DNA of 64,000 nt from Tretioscincus oriximinensis (GCA_022410635.1 JAJVDF010000255.1:1533144-1597143), one strand, 5' to 3'. Counted from the first letter of the stretch, positions 32,578 through 43,179 are shown. Notes: generated from the letters alone by a model not told the origin. A program made the numbers and translations.

Positions 32578-32790
32578 TTTCAATTCTGCACTCCTCCACA
32601 AAAAGCCAGCTGAGTGAACTTGGGCTAGTCACAGTTCTTCAGAGCTCTCTCAGCCTCACCTACTTCACAAGATGTCCATTGTGAAGAGAGGAACAGAAGG
32701 TTATGCAAGGCACTTTGATTTCCTTCAGGTTGAGAAAATCGGGGTATAAAAACTGATTTTTACTCCCTCTCCTCCTTCTTTGAAGTGAAG
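32578..32790 (+). repeat. tRNA-derived SINE (family 2, CORE-like), 3' two thirds
   Basis: The phrases AACTTGGGCTAGTCACAGTT, AGAGCTCTCTCAGCCTCACC and CACAAGATGTCCATTGTGAA, then a TTCAGGTTGAGAAAATCGGG end and a pyrimidine-rich tail. The GGGCTAGTCAC segment resembles the CORE domain of MIR-type SINEs. The tRNA-related head is missing or degraded. Confidence 0.7.
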
Positions 32791-32876
32791 GAATGAAGTA
32801 GGACTATTTCTCTTTGTCTCCAGCAAGGGTGGGTTTTCTAAAAGTGGTGTTTAAATGGGGGTGTGGGAGGTTGAAT

Positions 32877-33632
32877 AGAGTTGATTGAAGTGTATAAAAT
32901 CATGTATGGGATGAATAAGGTGAATAAAGAAAAATATTTTCTCTATCACACAACACTAGGATCAGGGGGCATTCCTTGAAACTGATGGGCAAAAGCGTGA
33001 GGACAGACAAGGAAAAGTATTTTTTAACCCAGAGGGTCATTATTGTTCTATAGAATTTACTTCCAGAAGACGTGGTGGTAGCCAGCAGCCTGGATAGCTT
33101 TAAGACAGGATTAGACAAGTTCATGGAAGCCAATAAATTGTTATTATGCAGGCCCTGAAGAATGGGCTGTTAGAGCCTGGTGAGCCTGGGCCCTGCCTCC
33201 CACCTGGTTTCCTTACATTATTTTTAAGCTTTGCAGTGCCACATGGCTGGGTCTCTGACATACTAATTATTGTGCCTTGCGCCAGCAAGCAGTAATCAAT
33301 ACTAATCGGAACTGCTTGTTGGCCTGTGGTGCAGTAATTACATCCCAGCCGACAGCACTGAAGAGCTTTAAACAAGGTAAAGAACACTGGCAGGTGGGAC
33401 CCCCTTTGTTAATCTGCCCCAGGGCTCCCTAAGATCCTAGCTCTGCCTCTGGAATAGAGCAACAGGCAGCATTCCTGAAATACCATTTGCAGGAAGTGGA
33501 GAACAGATGAGGTTTTTGCCTTCTGTTTGTGACTGCCCAGGTGCAATTGGTGGGCCACTTTGTGAGACAGAAGGCTGGACTAGATAGGCTGTGTCCTCAA
33601 TCAGCCGTGCTCCTCTTAGGTTCTTATGATCG
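32877..33632 (+). mobile_element. CR1 LINE 3' end split by a ~310-bp insertion
   Basis: The C-terminal ORF2 block (GATTGAAGTGTATAAAATCA, GGATAGCTTTAAGACAGG) runs to about 33138. The CR1 3' UTR resumes at about 33450 (GAGCAACAGGCAGCATTCCT, TGACTGCCCAGGTGCAATTG) and ends CTCTTAGGTTCTTATG (to 33628). The interval 33139-33449 is foreign and unassigned. Confidence 0.85.
33139..33449. mobile_element. Unassigned insertion inside CR1
   Basis: This replaces nothing in the CR1 order, so it must be a later insertion. It begins near CAGGCCCTGAAGAATGGGC and ends near CCCCAGGGCTCCCTAAGATC. The 5' and 3' ends have partly complementary GGCCCTG/CAGGGCTCC motifs, but no clean TSD could be fixed by eye. It has no open frame. 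Confidence 0.5.
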
Positions 33633-34083
33633 CACCCTTGGAGGTCATTCTTCATTTCCCCCAAATCCTCTCTTTCAAAAACAAACACCAAAAAGATTTC
33701 TTAGCTCAGATTTCAGTTCCAACCCAAACAACAGGAACTGTCTGCTTTTGTTCTGTGTATGCAGAAGGAGGCACCAAAGACTTCATTGTTTGCTGAGTGC
33801 AGATAGAAAGTAAATTCCTTTCAGATAACATGATTGGAAGGCTTTGGCAGAGGGGGGGGGGAAGTGTGAAAGGCACATACATTATTAGCTCTTGGGACAG
33901 TTAAGAAGAAATAGCAAACTTCCTTGAAAGTTCTGATTTAACAGAATGAATAAAATGGAGGAAGGGGAGGAAAAAGAAAGTCCCAGATTAGCTTTCCTCC
34001 CTGATAGCGTTAAACGAAATCTCTTTGATATTGAGTAAATCACTTCGGACGCCATTCCTGGAAGCAGAGACCAGAAGCAGAGA
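33633..34083. other. Unassigned intergenic sequence
   Basis: Contains a short G run at 33852-33860. No exon or nameable repeat. Confidence 0.4.
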
Positions 34084-34178
34084 GGTCGTTTCCTAAGCGA
34101 CTGAGCCATTCGCACCTGCTATATAAGTACCTGTTATATTACATCCATGCCAGCATAGACAATGTCATAAGTATATGA
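34084..34178 (-). repeat. SINE head fragment with shared flank
   Basis: 34084-34120 is the A-box end of SINE family 1 (TTTCCTAAGCGACTGAGCCA). It is followed by about 55 bp (CTGTTATATTACATCCATGC, CAGCATAGACAATGTCATAA) that also follow the SINE at 29139-29218. The rest of the SINE is absent. Confidence 0.7.
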
Positions 34179-34186
34179 CATGTATA

Positions 34187-35135
34187 CAGGGCTCCTTTTG
34201 TGACGGAACGCACCGGAACGCAGTTCCGGCACCTTTTATTTAGGCGGGGGCGNNNNNNNNNNNNNNNNNNNNNNNNNNNNNNNNNNNNNNNNNNNNNNNN
34301 NNNNNNNNNNNNNNNNNNNNNNNNNNNNNNNNNNNNNNNNNNNNNNNNNNNNNNNNNNNNNNNNNNNNNNNNNNNNNNNNNNNNNNNNNNNNNNNNNNNN
34401 NNNNNNNNNNNNNNNNNNNNNNNNNNNNNNNNNNNNNNNNNNNNNNNNNNNNNNNNNNNNNNNNNNNNNNNNNNNNNNNNNNNNNNNNNNNNNNNNNNNN
34501 NNNNNNNNNNNNNNNNNNNNNNNNNNNNNNNNNNNNNNNNNNNNNNNNNNNNNNNNNNNNNNNNNNNNNNNNNNNNNNNNNNNNNNNNNNNNNNNNNNNN
34601 NNNNNNNNNNNNNNNNNNNNNNNNNNNNNNNNNNNNNNNNNNNNNNNNNNNNNNNNNNNNNNNNNNNNNNNNNNNNNNNNNNNNNNNNNNNNNNNNNNNN
34701 NNNNNNNNNNNNNNNNNNNNNNNNNNNNNNNNNNNNNNNNNNNNNNNNNNNNNNNNNNNNNNNNNNNNNNNNNNNNNNNNNNNNNNNNNNNNNNNNNNNN
34801 NNNNNNNNNNNNNNNNNNNNNNNNNNNNNNNNNNNNNNNNNNNNNNNNNNNNNNNNNNNNNNNNNNNNNNNNNNNNNNNNNNNNNNNNNNNNNNNNNNNN
34901 NNNNNNNNNNNNNNNNNNNNNNNNNNNNNNNNNNNNNNNNNNNNNNNNNNNNNNNNNNNNNNNNNNNNNNNNNNNNNNNNNNNNNNNNNNNNNNNNNNNN
35001 NNNNNNNNNNNNNNNNNNNNNNNNNNNNNNNNNNNNNNNNNNNNNNNNNNNNNNNNNNNNNNNNNNNNNNNNNNNNNNNCCCCCGTCGCCGCCGGTGTTA
35101 GTTCCGGCACCTTTTGTTTTGGAAAAAAAGCACTG
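34187..35135 (+). mobile_element. GC-rich non-autonomous hAT-like element, copy C (contains assembly gap)
   Basis: It is flanked by a perfect 8-bp duplication, CATGTATA (34179-34186 and 35136-35143). It starts CAGGGCTCCTTTTGTGACGG and ends TTTGGAAAAAAAGCACTG. Both outer 60 bp match copy A, including CGCAGTTCCGGCACCTTTTA on the left and GTTAGTTCCGGCACCTTTTG on the right. The inside is an 827-base run of N (34253-35079), so the stated length is only nominal. The element is clearly bounded although its core is not resolved. Confidence 0.82.
34253..35079. other. Assembly gap
   Basis: All N. It lies wholly inside a GC-rich hAT-like element, whose tandem G/C-saturated core is the likely cause. Translated frames spanning it are meaningless. 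Confidence 0.99.
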
Positions 35136-35337
35136 CATGTATATATGTATATAGTTAAGTATTTTGACTGTTAGCAAAAGCTGTTGATGTTTTGGAGGGA
35201 TTCTATGTCCCTGGATCTTATGTGAATATCTTTTGCCCACATTCATTGTATAGCCCGTATTCTTTCATCCCCATAATTTTATTCATAATTTTATTAATAA
35301 TCACCTCTTTTTAATTTTATTCTTATTATTTGTTCCC

Positions 35338-36139
35338 TGTCGGGGTTCGCCATTAGTAATATATTAATTGGCATAAATATATTTGATATAAAAATATACA
35401 AATATTGGTCCCCAGAAGCCCAAGCCTCTTGCCTGCAAAATTTTGGGGAAATTCCCAGCACAGAAGGTGTTGCAAGGAAGCTAATCTCTCTTCCTGCCCT
35501 GAAGCAACACGCCTTTAGCATGTTCATCTGCACCCATTATCTTAAGGTGCACCCATTGTCTCTGGAGCCCTGGCTTAATGGCATTAGTCAATTGCCTGGA
35601 AGCCCAGAGGAAGTTCTTTGTCCGCCCTTCTCCATGGGGTGAAAGACCGGTCACAGGTCCTGGAAGATACAGGGATCAATCTCGTATCACCCAAACCATA
35701 CCCATATTTGGAGTTTCCTGACACAGGCTGCGCCCCCTTGGGAGGAGGGAGAAACGTCACACAGGTGTCACAACCTGGGCCCACCTCCAGTCTGCCCCAA
35801 ACCACACCTTCGGAAATTCCATTCTCTGACGTCTTTTTCTTGTACACGCCTTCTGATTTGATGTCAATAAAAACCAGTGCACAGAGGTGCTCTGGAGGTT
35901 CCATGACCCACGTGGGCCTCCTAAATCCTGCCTCTTGATCTAGGTTTATGGCCTCTGTGTGAGTTCTTGATGGGAGTCAGATTCTACACGTGTCCGTATC
36001 CTGATGATTCAGCTGCCTCTGATCTGCAGACACCTTATAACGTGGTAAGCAAACCCCCGTTAGTTCCCACTTTGTATCAGTCTGCCTCACCATTCTTTTA
36101 ATCTGTTGAGCTTTAATAAAGTTTAATACAGAAAAGTCC
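35338..36139 (+). mobile_element. Second solo-LTR-like element of the same family as 10991-11854
   Basis: It starts TGTCGGGGTTCGCCATTAG and shares, in order, an AT-rich early segment, CAGGCTGCGCCCCCTTGGGA (35724-35743), a CACGCCTTCTGAT segment, AATAAA at 35866-35871 and a terminal AATAAA at 36115-36120 with the LTR at 10991. No internal retroviral genes are adjacent. The right border and TSD are not clear, so a solo LTR is inferred. Orientation is the same as the first copy. Confidence 0.6.
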
Positions 36140-36242
36140 TCTTTTCGATTGCCACTAGAGGTTCAAAGTTATATCCCAGATTTTATGTAAGAGCCCCCTA
36201 GACCAGTTCGCCTTCAGTCTTTCTCAGCATCAGGGGCTCTTC

Positions 36243-36402
36243 TAGGGCTATTCAAAAGCAGGAATTGCAACTGACCGCAACTAGCCTGGTGGGGAAGACA
36301 GAATGCAAGCCTTTGGGCAAAAAATACTCTTGTAAGCCACTTTGCGTCCCTTCAGGTGAGAAAAGTGGGGTATAAAAATCCAGTTCCTGTTCTTCCAGTG
36401 AC
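36243..36402 (+). repeat. tRNA-derived SINE (family 1), 3' half
   Basis: From CTATTCAAAAGCAGGAATTG through CTAGCCTGGTGGGGAAGACA to CAGGTGAGAAAAGTGGGGTA. The tRNA-like head is missing. It is directly followed by the CR1 tail at 36403. Confidence 0.8.
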
Positions 36403-36697
36403 ATAAGAACATAAGAACATAAGAAGAGCCATNCTGGATCAGGCCACAGCCCATCGAGTCCAGCATTCTGTGTCACACAGAGGCCCACCAGATGCACCTG
36501 GGCAGTCCGAACAGAGGAAAGCAAAATATGCTGCTCCTGTTCGTGACTCCCTGCAAATGGTATTTCAAAAGTCCTGCCTGTTGCTCCATCCCGGAGGCTA
36601 CATCCAGACAACTATCTTAGTATCCATTTATACCCTTAGTGTCCATAAACCTGTCTAGTCCTGTCTTGAAACTATCCAAGCTGTTAGCTACCACTTT
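36403..36697 (-). mobile_element. CR1 3' end, young subfamily
   Basis: It starts with repeated ACATAAGA units (36403-36425), the reverse of the ATGTTCTTATG tail. It then runs through CR1 3' UTR into the last ORF2 codons, where it is truncated at ACCACTT. It is nearly base-identical to 8368-8650, apart from one substitution and two ambiguous bases (8640 and 36433). Confidence 0.92.
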
Positions 36698-37564
36698 CTT
36701 CTCAACATGTTGTGAGTGCCTATTGCGAGATACAGCCCAGAATAAGGCTCAGCCGAGACAGGACCTGACACATCATTCGTTCTGCTACCTCTTTTTCTGA
36801 TCATCTGGATAATGCCCATGGCTGCAGTGGAGGGAGAATCTAAAATGTCTCGAAGAGAAAGAGAGGCAAATTTTGGCACTGCTCTGATTTCAAGCCATTG
36901 GACTAAGTAACTTTCACATCCCTTTTGAACATCCTTGAATTTTCCCTTTCAGCCCAAGAAAGGGTTAGCAATAAAGCATATTTTCTTTTTTAAAAAAATA
37001 GAATTACTTTCTTGGCAGTAACATTTTTTTTAAAAAAACCTGCAGCTCCCCCCTCTCCCTCCCACCTTCTCCCATTATAATCCTCCCTCCTTCATCCTTT
37101 CCCTGACCCACGTTATCTTCAGAATAATTTTAGAACCACCTGAATGTCAGGCTTGCTAAATGCTGAATTTGCTTCTCTTGTGTTTCTGTTGCCATTAATA
37201 GGATTTGCTTTGACAGACAGTTCTCAGCTGTCCTAAATTTCTCATTGAGCTTTTTGAAAGGACCCGAAGCAATTCACGCTTTGTCACAAAGTGAACGAGG
37301 AAGACTTTGCTGTTGTTCGTGAATCCAAACAGTTATTTGCCTCCTAAGAAATAACCAGGGAGATCATGGAAAGATTTTTGTGGTGCCCTCTTCTCCAGCA
37401 ATAAAAACCCATCCTACAGACTACAAGGTCTTCCCTATTCACATGCTTTTGCTAACTAGTCTCTTCTTTTCTTCCTTGGATTTGCTCACTCACTCTCTCT
37501 GGAGGGACAAAATCCAGAGGTAGCTAAGAATCAAAGGCCTGGGGGTAGAGTTAAAGTTTTTTAA
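36698..37564. other. Unassigned sequence, possibly containing conserved non-coding DNA
   Basis: 36706-36765 shares GAGATACA...AATAAGGCTCAG with 56405-56440 and so belongs to a diverged repeat. 37140-37350 looks unique and has no repeat features. Its low-repeat character makes it a weak candidate for a conserved element. No exon. Confidence 0.35.
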
Positions 37565-37925
37565 CAGGTTTTCCTGTTATTACGTCATTAAGAGATGGTC
37601 TTTCAAGTGAGATATCTGTTCTTGGAGCCCTGTATCGTCCATGGAGAGGGGTGAGTGCCCTCTAATGGCCTCAGTTACAGCCCACTCAGCTGTTTGAAAG
37701 AAAGTAGATTTGCGATCTACATTTCAAGTAGGTTAATGAGTACCAACACTAATCTGGTGGGGAAGATAGAATAGATCTTATGCCTTTGGGTAAAAATCTT
37801 GTAATTCACTCTGATTCCTTCAGGTGAGAACAGTGGGGTATAAAAATCAGGTTCTTCCTCTTCTTCTTTGACAAAAGCAAGGTATAAAAACCAACTCTTC
37901 TTCTTCCTCCTCCTCTTCCTCCTCC
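37565..37925 (+). repeat. tRNA-derived SINE (family 1), diverged, with TCC/TTC tail
   Basis: CATTAAGAGATGGTCTTTCA and GGAGCCCTGTATCG correspond to the head, CTAATCTGGTGGGGAAGATA to the body, and TTCAGGTGAGAACAGTGGGG to the 3' motif. A TTC/TCC-rich tail follows. A second GGTATAAAAACCAACTCTTC phrase at 37871 suggests tail duplication. Confidence 0.75.
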
Positions 37926-39120
37926 TTTCCCCCTGAATCTAGATCATGCTCTACCTACTATGGGCAGATCAGCCCAATGCATAGATCTATGCAACCTAAA
38001 ACTCTGTTCCCCAGACCTTTGCAAGTACAAACCTAAGTGGTGCAAATGGCAATGAAAATGTGGCAGCAACCTAACTTCTGAGTGTCATGTCCTTAAGATG
38101 TCATCATCATATCATCAACAACTATTTTCAACTGCCTGGCAGGTGAATGTGTTCCTTAGAGTTCCTGTCATGGGCAGTTCTTTCCCATAATTTATTGTTA
38201 CTCTTTTCATTCCATCAACTCCTTCGAGTGGGTAGCTCCATTTCAGATGCATCCTTTGAAATGTTAACTAGCGATCAAAACTCCTAGGTCCAACGTAGGT
38301 CAAATCGGAATCAACAAAGGCCTGTGTTCATTGTGGTATTGATTTTCAGATGAATGAAGCCCCATTGCCAGAACCGTGCCCATAAATCACTCTTGAAGGA
38401 TCTGACAACGGCACATCTTAATGTTACAGATTATGTTAGCGGCGTGTGTGATGGATACTTACTGCTACGATGGGAGCTGCAAAGAAAGATGAAGCGTAAG
38501 GTTGCTGTGGAAGGTGACTGACTACAGCTCTTGTGAAGCTTGAGCAGGAGATGCAGTTGTCTGCCACAGAGCAAGCAGTCAGGCAGAGCAAAATAATATT
38601 TTATGACACTATGTTTGATGCCTATAAATAATACATGCCGTTTCGTGCAATTGGCATTTACTCATAGTTTCTGTGACCATTTAGAAGCCTTCGGGGACCA
38701 CGCTTACAATCTGTTTGGCTGCAATAAGCAACACTGTTAAGACTATCACTTTTATTTCGACTCACATTTTTCTAAAGCAGTCAGTGAATTCAACAGCAGA
38801 ACTTGATAATTCTGTTATAGATTATAGTATGCCATATTTTCCAATTTTTGACATCTCTTAACATTATTCAGCACTGTTTGTTTGTTTTTTAAAAAAACCT
38901 TTGCTGATTTTCTTAGAGGAAAATATTATTTCTTTTTATCTATAGTGTCATGGTATCTGGCTAAAATCCTATTGTCTGACATCACCTGAGAATATCTGTT
39001 TCTGCCTCCAAAGTTGGGCTAGAAAGCCCCCTGTTTCAAGTGAATGGCCCTTAGGGCTGGTCACACCTCTGCTTTTAAATGTTCTTGTGTTCATCTTCAG
39101 TCCTGAAGAATAAACCTAGG
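37926..39120. other. Unassigned intergenic sequence
   Basis: Nothing recognisable; mostly non-repetitive by eye. Confidence 0.4.
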
Positions 39121-39275
39121 CCCTGACCATATGGAGCCTTAACCTGGTCTATACGTCGGAACAGAAGCCTGCCATTCACATGCTAGTGTAGACATTGTCT
39201 ATACTGACATGTGGATGGCCAAACTTTGTCCCAAGATGTTCCCAAGAATAAGGCTCCTTGTACACAGGGCCTTAA
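39121..39275. repeat. Palindromic interspersed repeat (CACATGC family)
   Basis: CATTCACATGCTAGTGTAGAC and GTCTATACTGACATGTGGATG (39175-39217) form an almost continuous hairpin. Downstream is GGCCAAACTTTGTCCCAAGA and then AATAAGGCTCC. Related blocks occur at 57640-57770, 31985-32030, 56320-56440 and about 265-300. Confidence 0.6.
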
Positions 39276-40918
39276 TCATTTTTGTTCAGGATTAAACCCC
39301 ATTCATTTGGACAAAAGATGAACTGAGGGAAGTCTAAAGTCAAGATGTGACCATGACGTTATGGATCAGGACTACTGAGAAGATTCAGCATGGTGCAGGG
39401 TGACTCTTGCTGTGTACGTTGGCCCCATGAGAGGATCTGTTCTCTCAAAAGTTGTGGAAATGATTTACCATCACAGTCTTCCGGTTGAAGCCCACTAGAT
39501 TTCCTTCGTTCCCAGCAGCCGTGATGGGCCAGGACAAACAATGGATAATGTCTTAGTACGAGGTGATTTCATCATTCTATGTTTTTGTCTCCTTCCTTAG
39601 TTGCGCAACCAAGATTTATTCTCTCCTGTTTATTTTCATAACTGTCTTTTGATGCCATCAGCTTTTTCTATTGTTGGATTTTTTGTTGCCCAGAAAAGCT
39701 GTTGGCTACAGTTCTACCCGATTTTTTCTGGTTGTTTAGGAAGCTGATGTGTTTTCTGAAGTATGATTCTTTATTCCTCTTCAAATGAAAAGCAGAACCT
39801 TTGATCTTTGACTGGTGTTAACAGTTGTACTGTCAAAACCTTGCTCTTCAAAAGTAGATCCATGCTATCAATCCATAGGTTGGGCTGTATCCAGAAATCT
39901 CTCATTTATTCCAGTACTAGTGGAAGAGCCTGTTCTGAGGCAATAGGACGAGTTCCCTAGCTTCTGTCCATGCCTCCTGAGGTCTGCTCAGTTCATGCTG
40001 GTATCCTCCATGACCAGGGCCCTATTTTCCATGTATGATGACCCCTCTTCCCTCAGCTAAACTTTAGCATCATAAAACTCCACCTTTGGCAGCCACGTCT
40101 TCCCCTTTGGCCCAGAAATGACATCGTTCAGGATGTTATTTCTGGAAATGGAATGGGCCCACTCTGCTCTGACACAAATGCCGGTATACTTTGCTACCCT
40201 CAAAATTTTGCCGCCCTGAGCAGCTGCACATGTTGCACATGCCTAAAATACAGCCCTGTCCGTGACACTTTCTATTCAACTCATTCTCAGTTGTCTTCTT
40301 CTCCTTTTGCCTTAAGGATCAGGATTGTTTTCAGTGAGTCTCCTCTTCTCATGATGTGTCCCAAATATTTGAGCTTCAGCTTTAGTATTTGCCCTTCCAT
40401 TAAGTCTTCCTTTAGTATTGACGGATTTGTTATCTTTTGGGTTGAAGGAACTCTCCATGGTAATCTTTAGCACCATAGTTCAAAAGCATCACCTCTTCTG
40501 TGCTCAGCTTTTTCTAGGTTGCATCTAGGATGAAAGGAAAATGTGCATATTACCCAAACCAGCTTCAAAGCTTGTGCAAAAGGACTCTGAATCCAAAAGC
40601 TAGCAAGGAAAGTTTCTGGTTCTCTGAATTCTTGGGGGCTGATTTCAGTGGAGCACTTTGTTGCATCATTGACATGAGACACCTGTGTATACCAAACCAC
40701 AATGATATGCCATTCACAGACCTATGAGGTACAGTATACTGTTCCTTGGTGTACCGATAGACTGGAGTAGGACACCATTTTGGGTGACATGGCCCATTTT
40801 CACCTGTGGAAATGAAATATATTAGACTAAAGTGGTGGCTTGCCTTATCCCATATCACACTGATAGATCACATCACCGTGGATGGCTCCTCAAATTCCAT
40901 GCCCTTTGGCTCTGATGG
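39276..40918. other. Unassigned intergenic sequence
   Basis: No exon or named repeat; open frames up to about 105 codons without family features. Confidence 0.4.
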
Positions 40919-40921
40919 CAC

Positions 40922-40989
<68 letters not shown>
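40919..40989 (+). repeat. (CAT)n trinucleotide microsatellite
   Basis: An uninterrupted run of about 23 CAT/ATC units. The isoleucine or serine tracts in overlapping frames are produced by the repeat, not by a gene. Likely polymorphic. Confidence 0.98.
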
Positions 40990-40991
<2 letters not shown>

Positions 40992-41990
40992 TAGGCCTAG
41001 GTCATCCAGTTGCTTCATGGAGGAGTATGGAATCAAAGTGCGAGGCTACCAGATAAGATATATATGTTCTAAGCATTACACTAAACTGGCTCCTTCTCAG
41101 CCCTTCTCTATCCTAACATAATTCTAAGATCCTAATTTTGGCCTTGATAGCACTGACAGCAGAAAAAGCCCTCCCTTCCCAGTGCATCGAGTGAGAGCTT
41201 ATGTGATGTGCAGGAAAGGGACGGTTTTTCCCCTGCTCCCTGTGCTTTCAAGGCCAAAATTAAGATTTTAAAATGGAGTTGGGGCAAGGGAAGGAGGGTG
41301 GGTTCAGCCCTAGTGCTCCATAAATCTTGAGCTGTTGCTATCGTTGTATGAATGCACCTCTGCCTTAAGGGAGGCCAGAAGGGAGACCTCTGAAGCTTGT
41401 TATGAGAGTAAGAGCGCATGCAGAAAGGGTCTAAATCACATTGACATTCAAGGCTTGTTCATTTACTGTTGCTGCATAACAAGGCTCCAGAGAATTTCTG
41501 TTTACTTTGAGACAGATATAAATGACTCAGAATGATTCAGTTGTCTTTGCAAAGTGTTTAGCTGGGAAGGTCTGCTATAACCCAAGGACAAGGGATCCTA
41601 ATGTGTTACTTACAATGAAACTCTGCATTCTGCTTCACTAAGGTTCTGAATCAGGCCTCTCATGAATCATGTCTTTCTCTGTTTTTTTTTAACAGTATCT
41701 TAGATTCAAGACCTTCCTTCATTCTTCCTTATGTTTTATAAGAAAGGTCAGAATATGTTACTGAAGAGGACACCCACTATGGGACTGTAAAAGTGAACTT
41801 TCAGACCAAGGTGGTGGTGGTAGTTCACAAAACAGCACTGAGCAATTTTTAAGTGGGTGTCAATGAGATAAATGAAGTTTCACCTTAGAAAACTGTTTAC
41901 AGAAGCTTCTAGCAAGGTGATCTCATAGCACCTTAGAGATTCTATGCTGGCACGTGAGACATCTAACCAGGAAGTAAATACTGAGTATAC
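40990..41990. other. Unassigned intergenic sequence
   Basis: A short TAAGCATTACACTAAACTGG phrase near 41071 matches the head of SINE family 2 on the minus strand. Otherwise nothing recognised. Confidence 0.4.
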
Positions 41991-42385
41991 TCAGCTAGCA
42001 GTAATAGAGGAACTATATGGGACATGGAGTATGGCTATGAGGATGGAAAAAGAAGATATAAAAATGAAATAGGGAATATTAGAAAAGAAAAGTGTAATAG
42101 CTTGAAAGAAACAACAAGGAAGATAATACATGAATGGTATAAAACCCCAACACAATTAGCATATCTTTCCCCAAATATAAGTGGATTATGTTGGCATGGA
42201 TGTCAGCAAAGAGGTTTCTATTATCATATGATATGGAAATGTGAAAAAGTATGAGAGTATTGGAAAAAGGTTCAAGAAGAAATAAATAATACATTAAACA
42301 TACAAATACATGATAGAATATCAATTATGCATGCATACTTGAATGATCTTCAATCAATAGTGCAAAAAGAATTAATTAATTGATT
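41991..42385 (+). pseudogene. L1 LINE ORF2 C-terminal fragment
   Basis: The open frame 42024-42254 reads HEWYKTPTQLAYLSPNISG and LCWHGCQQRGFYYHMIWKC, the L1 Cys/His domain. It stops at TGA just after CEKV and continues EYWKKVQEE in the same frame. The 3' UTR is absent, so the fragment is internal. Confidence 0.85.
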
Positions 42386-42481
42386 CTATGAGATTGTACC
42401 CATAGTGTGGGGCTGCCACACTGAAGGCTATATCCCTACAACCCACTCCCTGTGTTGCCGAGAATGGTGGCACAAGCATTA

Positions 42482-42709
42482 CTGTTTATAAGTAGTCAAT
42501 TTCAGAGAAATAGCCGTGTTAGTCTAGCAGAAAGTCCAGCAAAGGAGCTAGCAGCACTATGAGACTAACTTGAGAAAAGTGGTTGGCATAAGCTTTCATA
42601 GACAGGTCTACAGCATCTGAAGAAGTAGACCTGTCTACGAAAGCTTATGCCAACCACTTTTCTCAAGTTAGTCTCATAGTGCTGCTAGCTCCTTTGCTGT
42701 TTATAAGTA
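42482..42709. mobile_element. Palindromic Penelope-like insertion with 13-bp TSD
   Basis: The 13-bp direct repeat CTGTTTATAAGTA is at 42482-42494 and 42697-42709. The 202-bp insert is a near-perfect inverted repeat: the left arm (about 42538-42610) is mirrored by the right arm (about 42623-42696). The centre reads CATCTGAAGAAGTAGACCTG, TCTACGAAAGCTTATGCC, the same 3' terminal sequence as in the palindrome at 47352. Assignment to Penelope-like elements rests on recalled similarity and on the inverted arrangement of terminal repeats. Confidence 0.7.
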
Positions 42710-43179
42710 ATGTTTCCAAAATGAACTGGGAGAGCTAGTAAGAAACTCCGCCAAACCTTGAAATACAGAAATAGGGATGTGTGAAATTAAATGTTTCTAA
42801 CATTAGGCACAATGGTTTTCATGGTTGCAGAGAAACCCCTTGTATAAAACATATTTGCATTTTTCATGCCCTTCTGCAGTTCTAATGCCAAGAATACCAA
42901 CTAGTAGCAAACATCTTTGGCACTACAGTTTCACAGACTCCAAGCTGTTTCTGGTATGAGAGACAAAGAGTGTCATTATAAAGGAACACAGGGATTCACT
43001 AGAATTATGCCCTGACTGGTACCATTAAATTCACATTACTAGAAGCTGATTGAATGAAAGGAAAGGATACAGTCTCCAGACATAGTTAATTCCTATTATT
43101 TCCCCCTGAACATTAGGGGAAATATTCCCCTCCGATGGCATAATTGTCAAAACCACCTCTAAATGATATTTGTAGGTAA
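42710..43179. other. Unassigned intergenic sequence
   Basis: Nothing recognised. Confidence 0.4.

Noticed and set aside
34139..35246. Long open frames of over 300 codons on both strands
   Set aside because: They are almost entirely N.
40919..40989. CRISPR-like or other regularly spaced repeat array
   Set aside because: A simple trinucleotide microsatellite without spacers, in a eukaryotic genome.
40806..41121. Poly-isoleucine and poly-serine frames
   Set aside because: Products of the (CAT)n microsatellite.
42538..42696. Palindrome as an inverted-read assembly artefact
   Set aside because: Arms differ at some bases, the unit recurs with different length at 47352, and a 13-bp TSD brackets the insert, so a true insertion is more likely.
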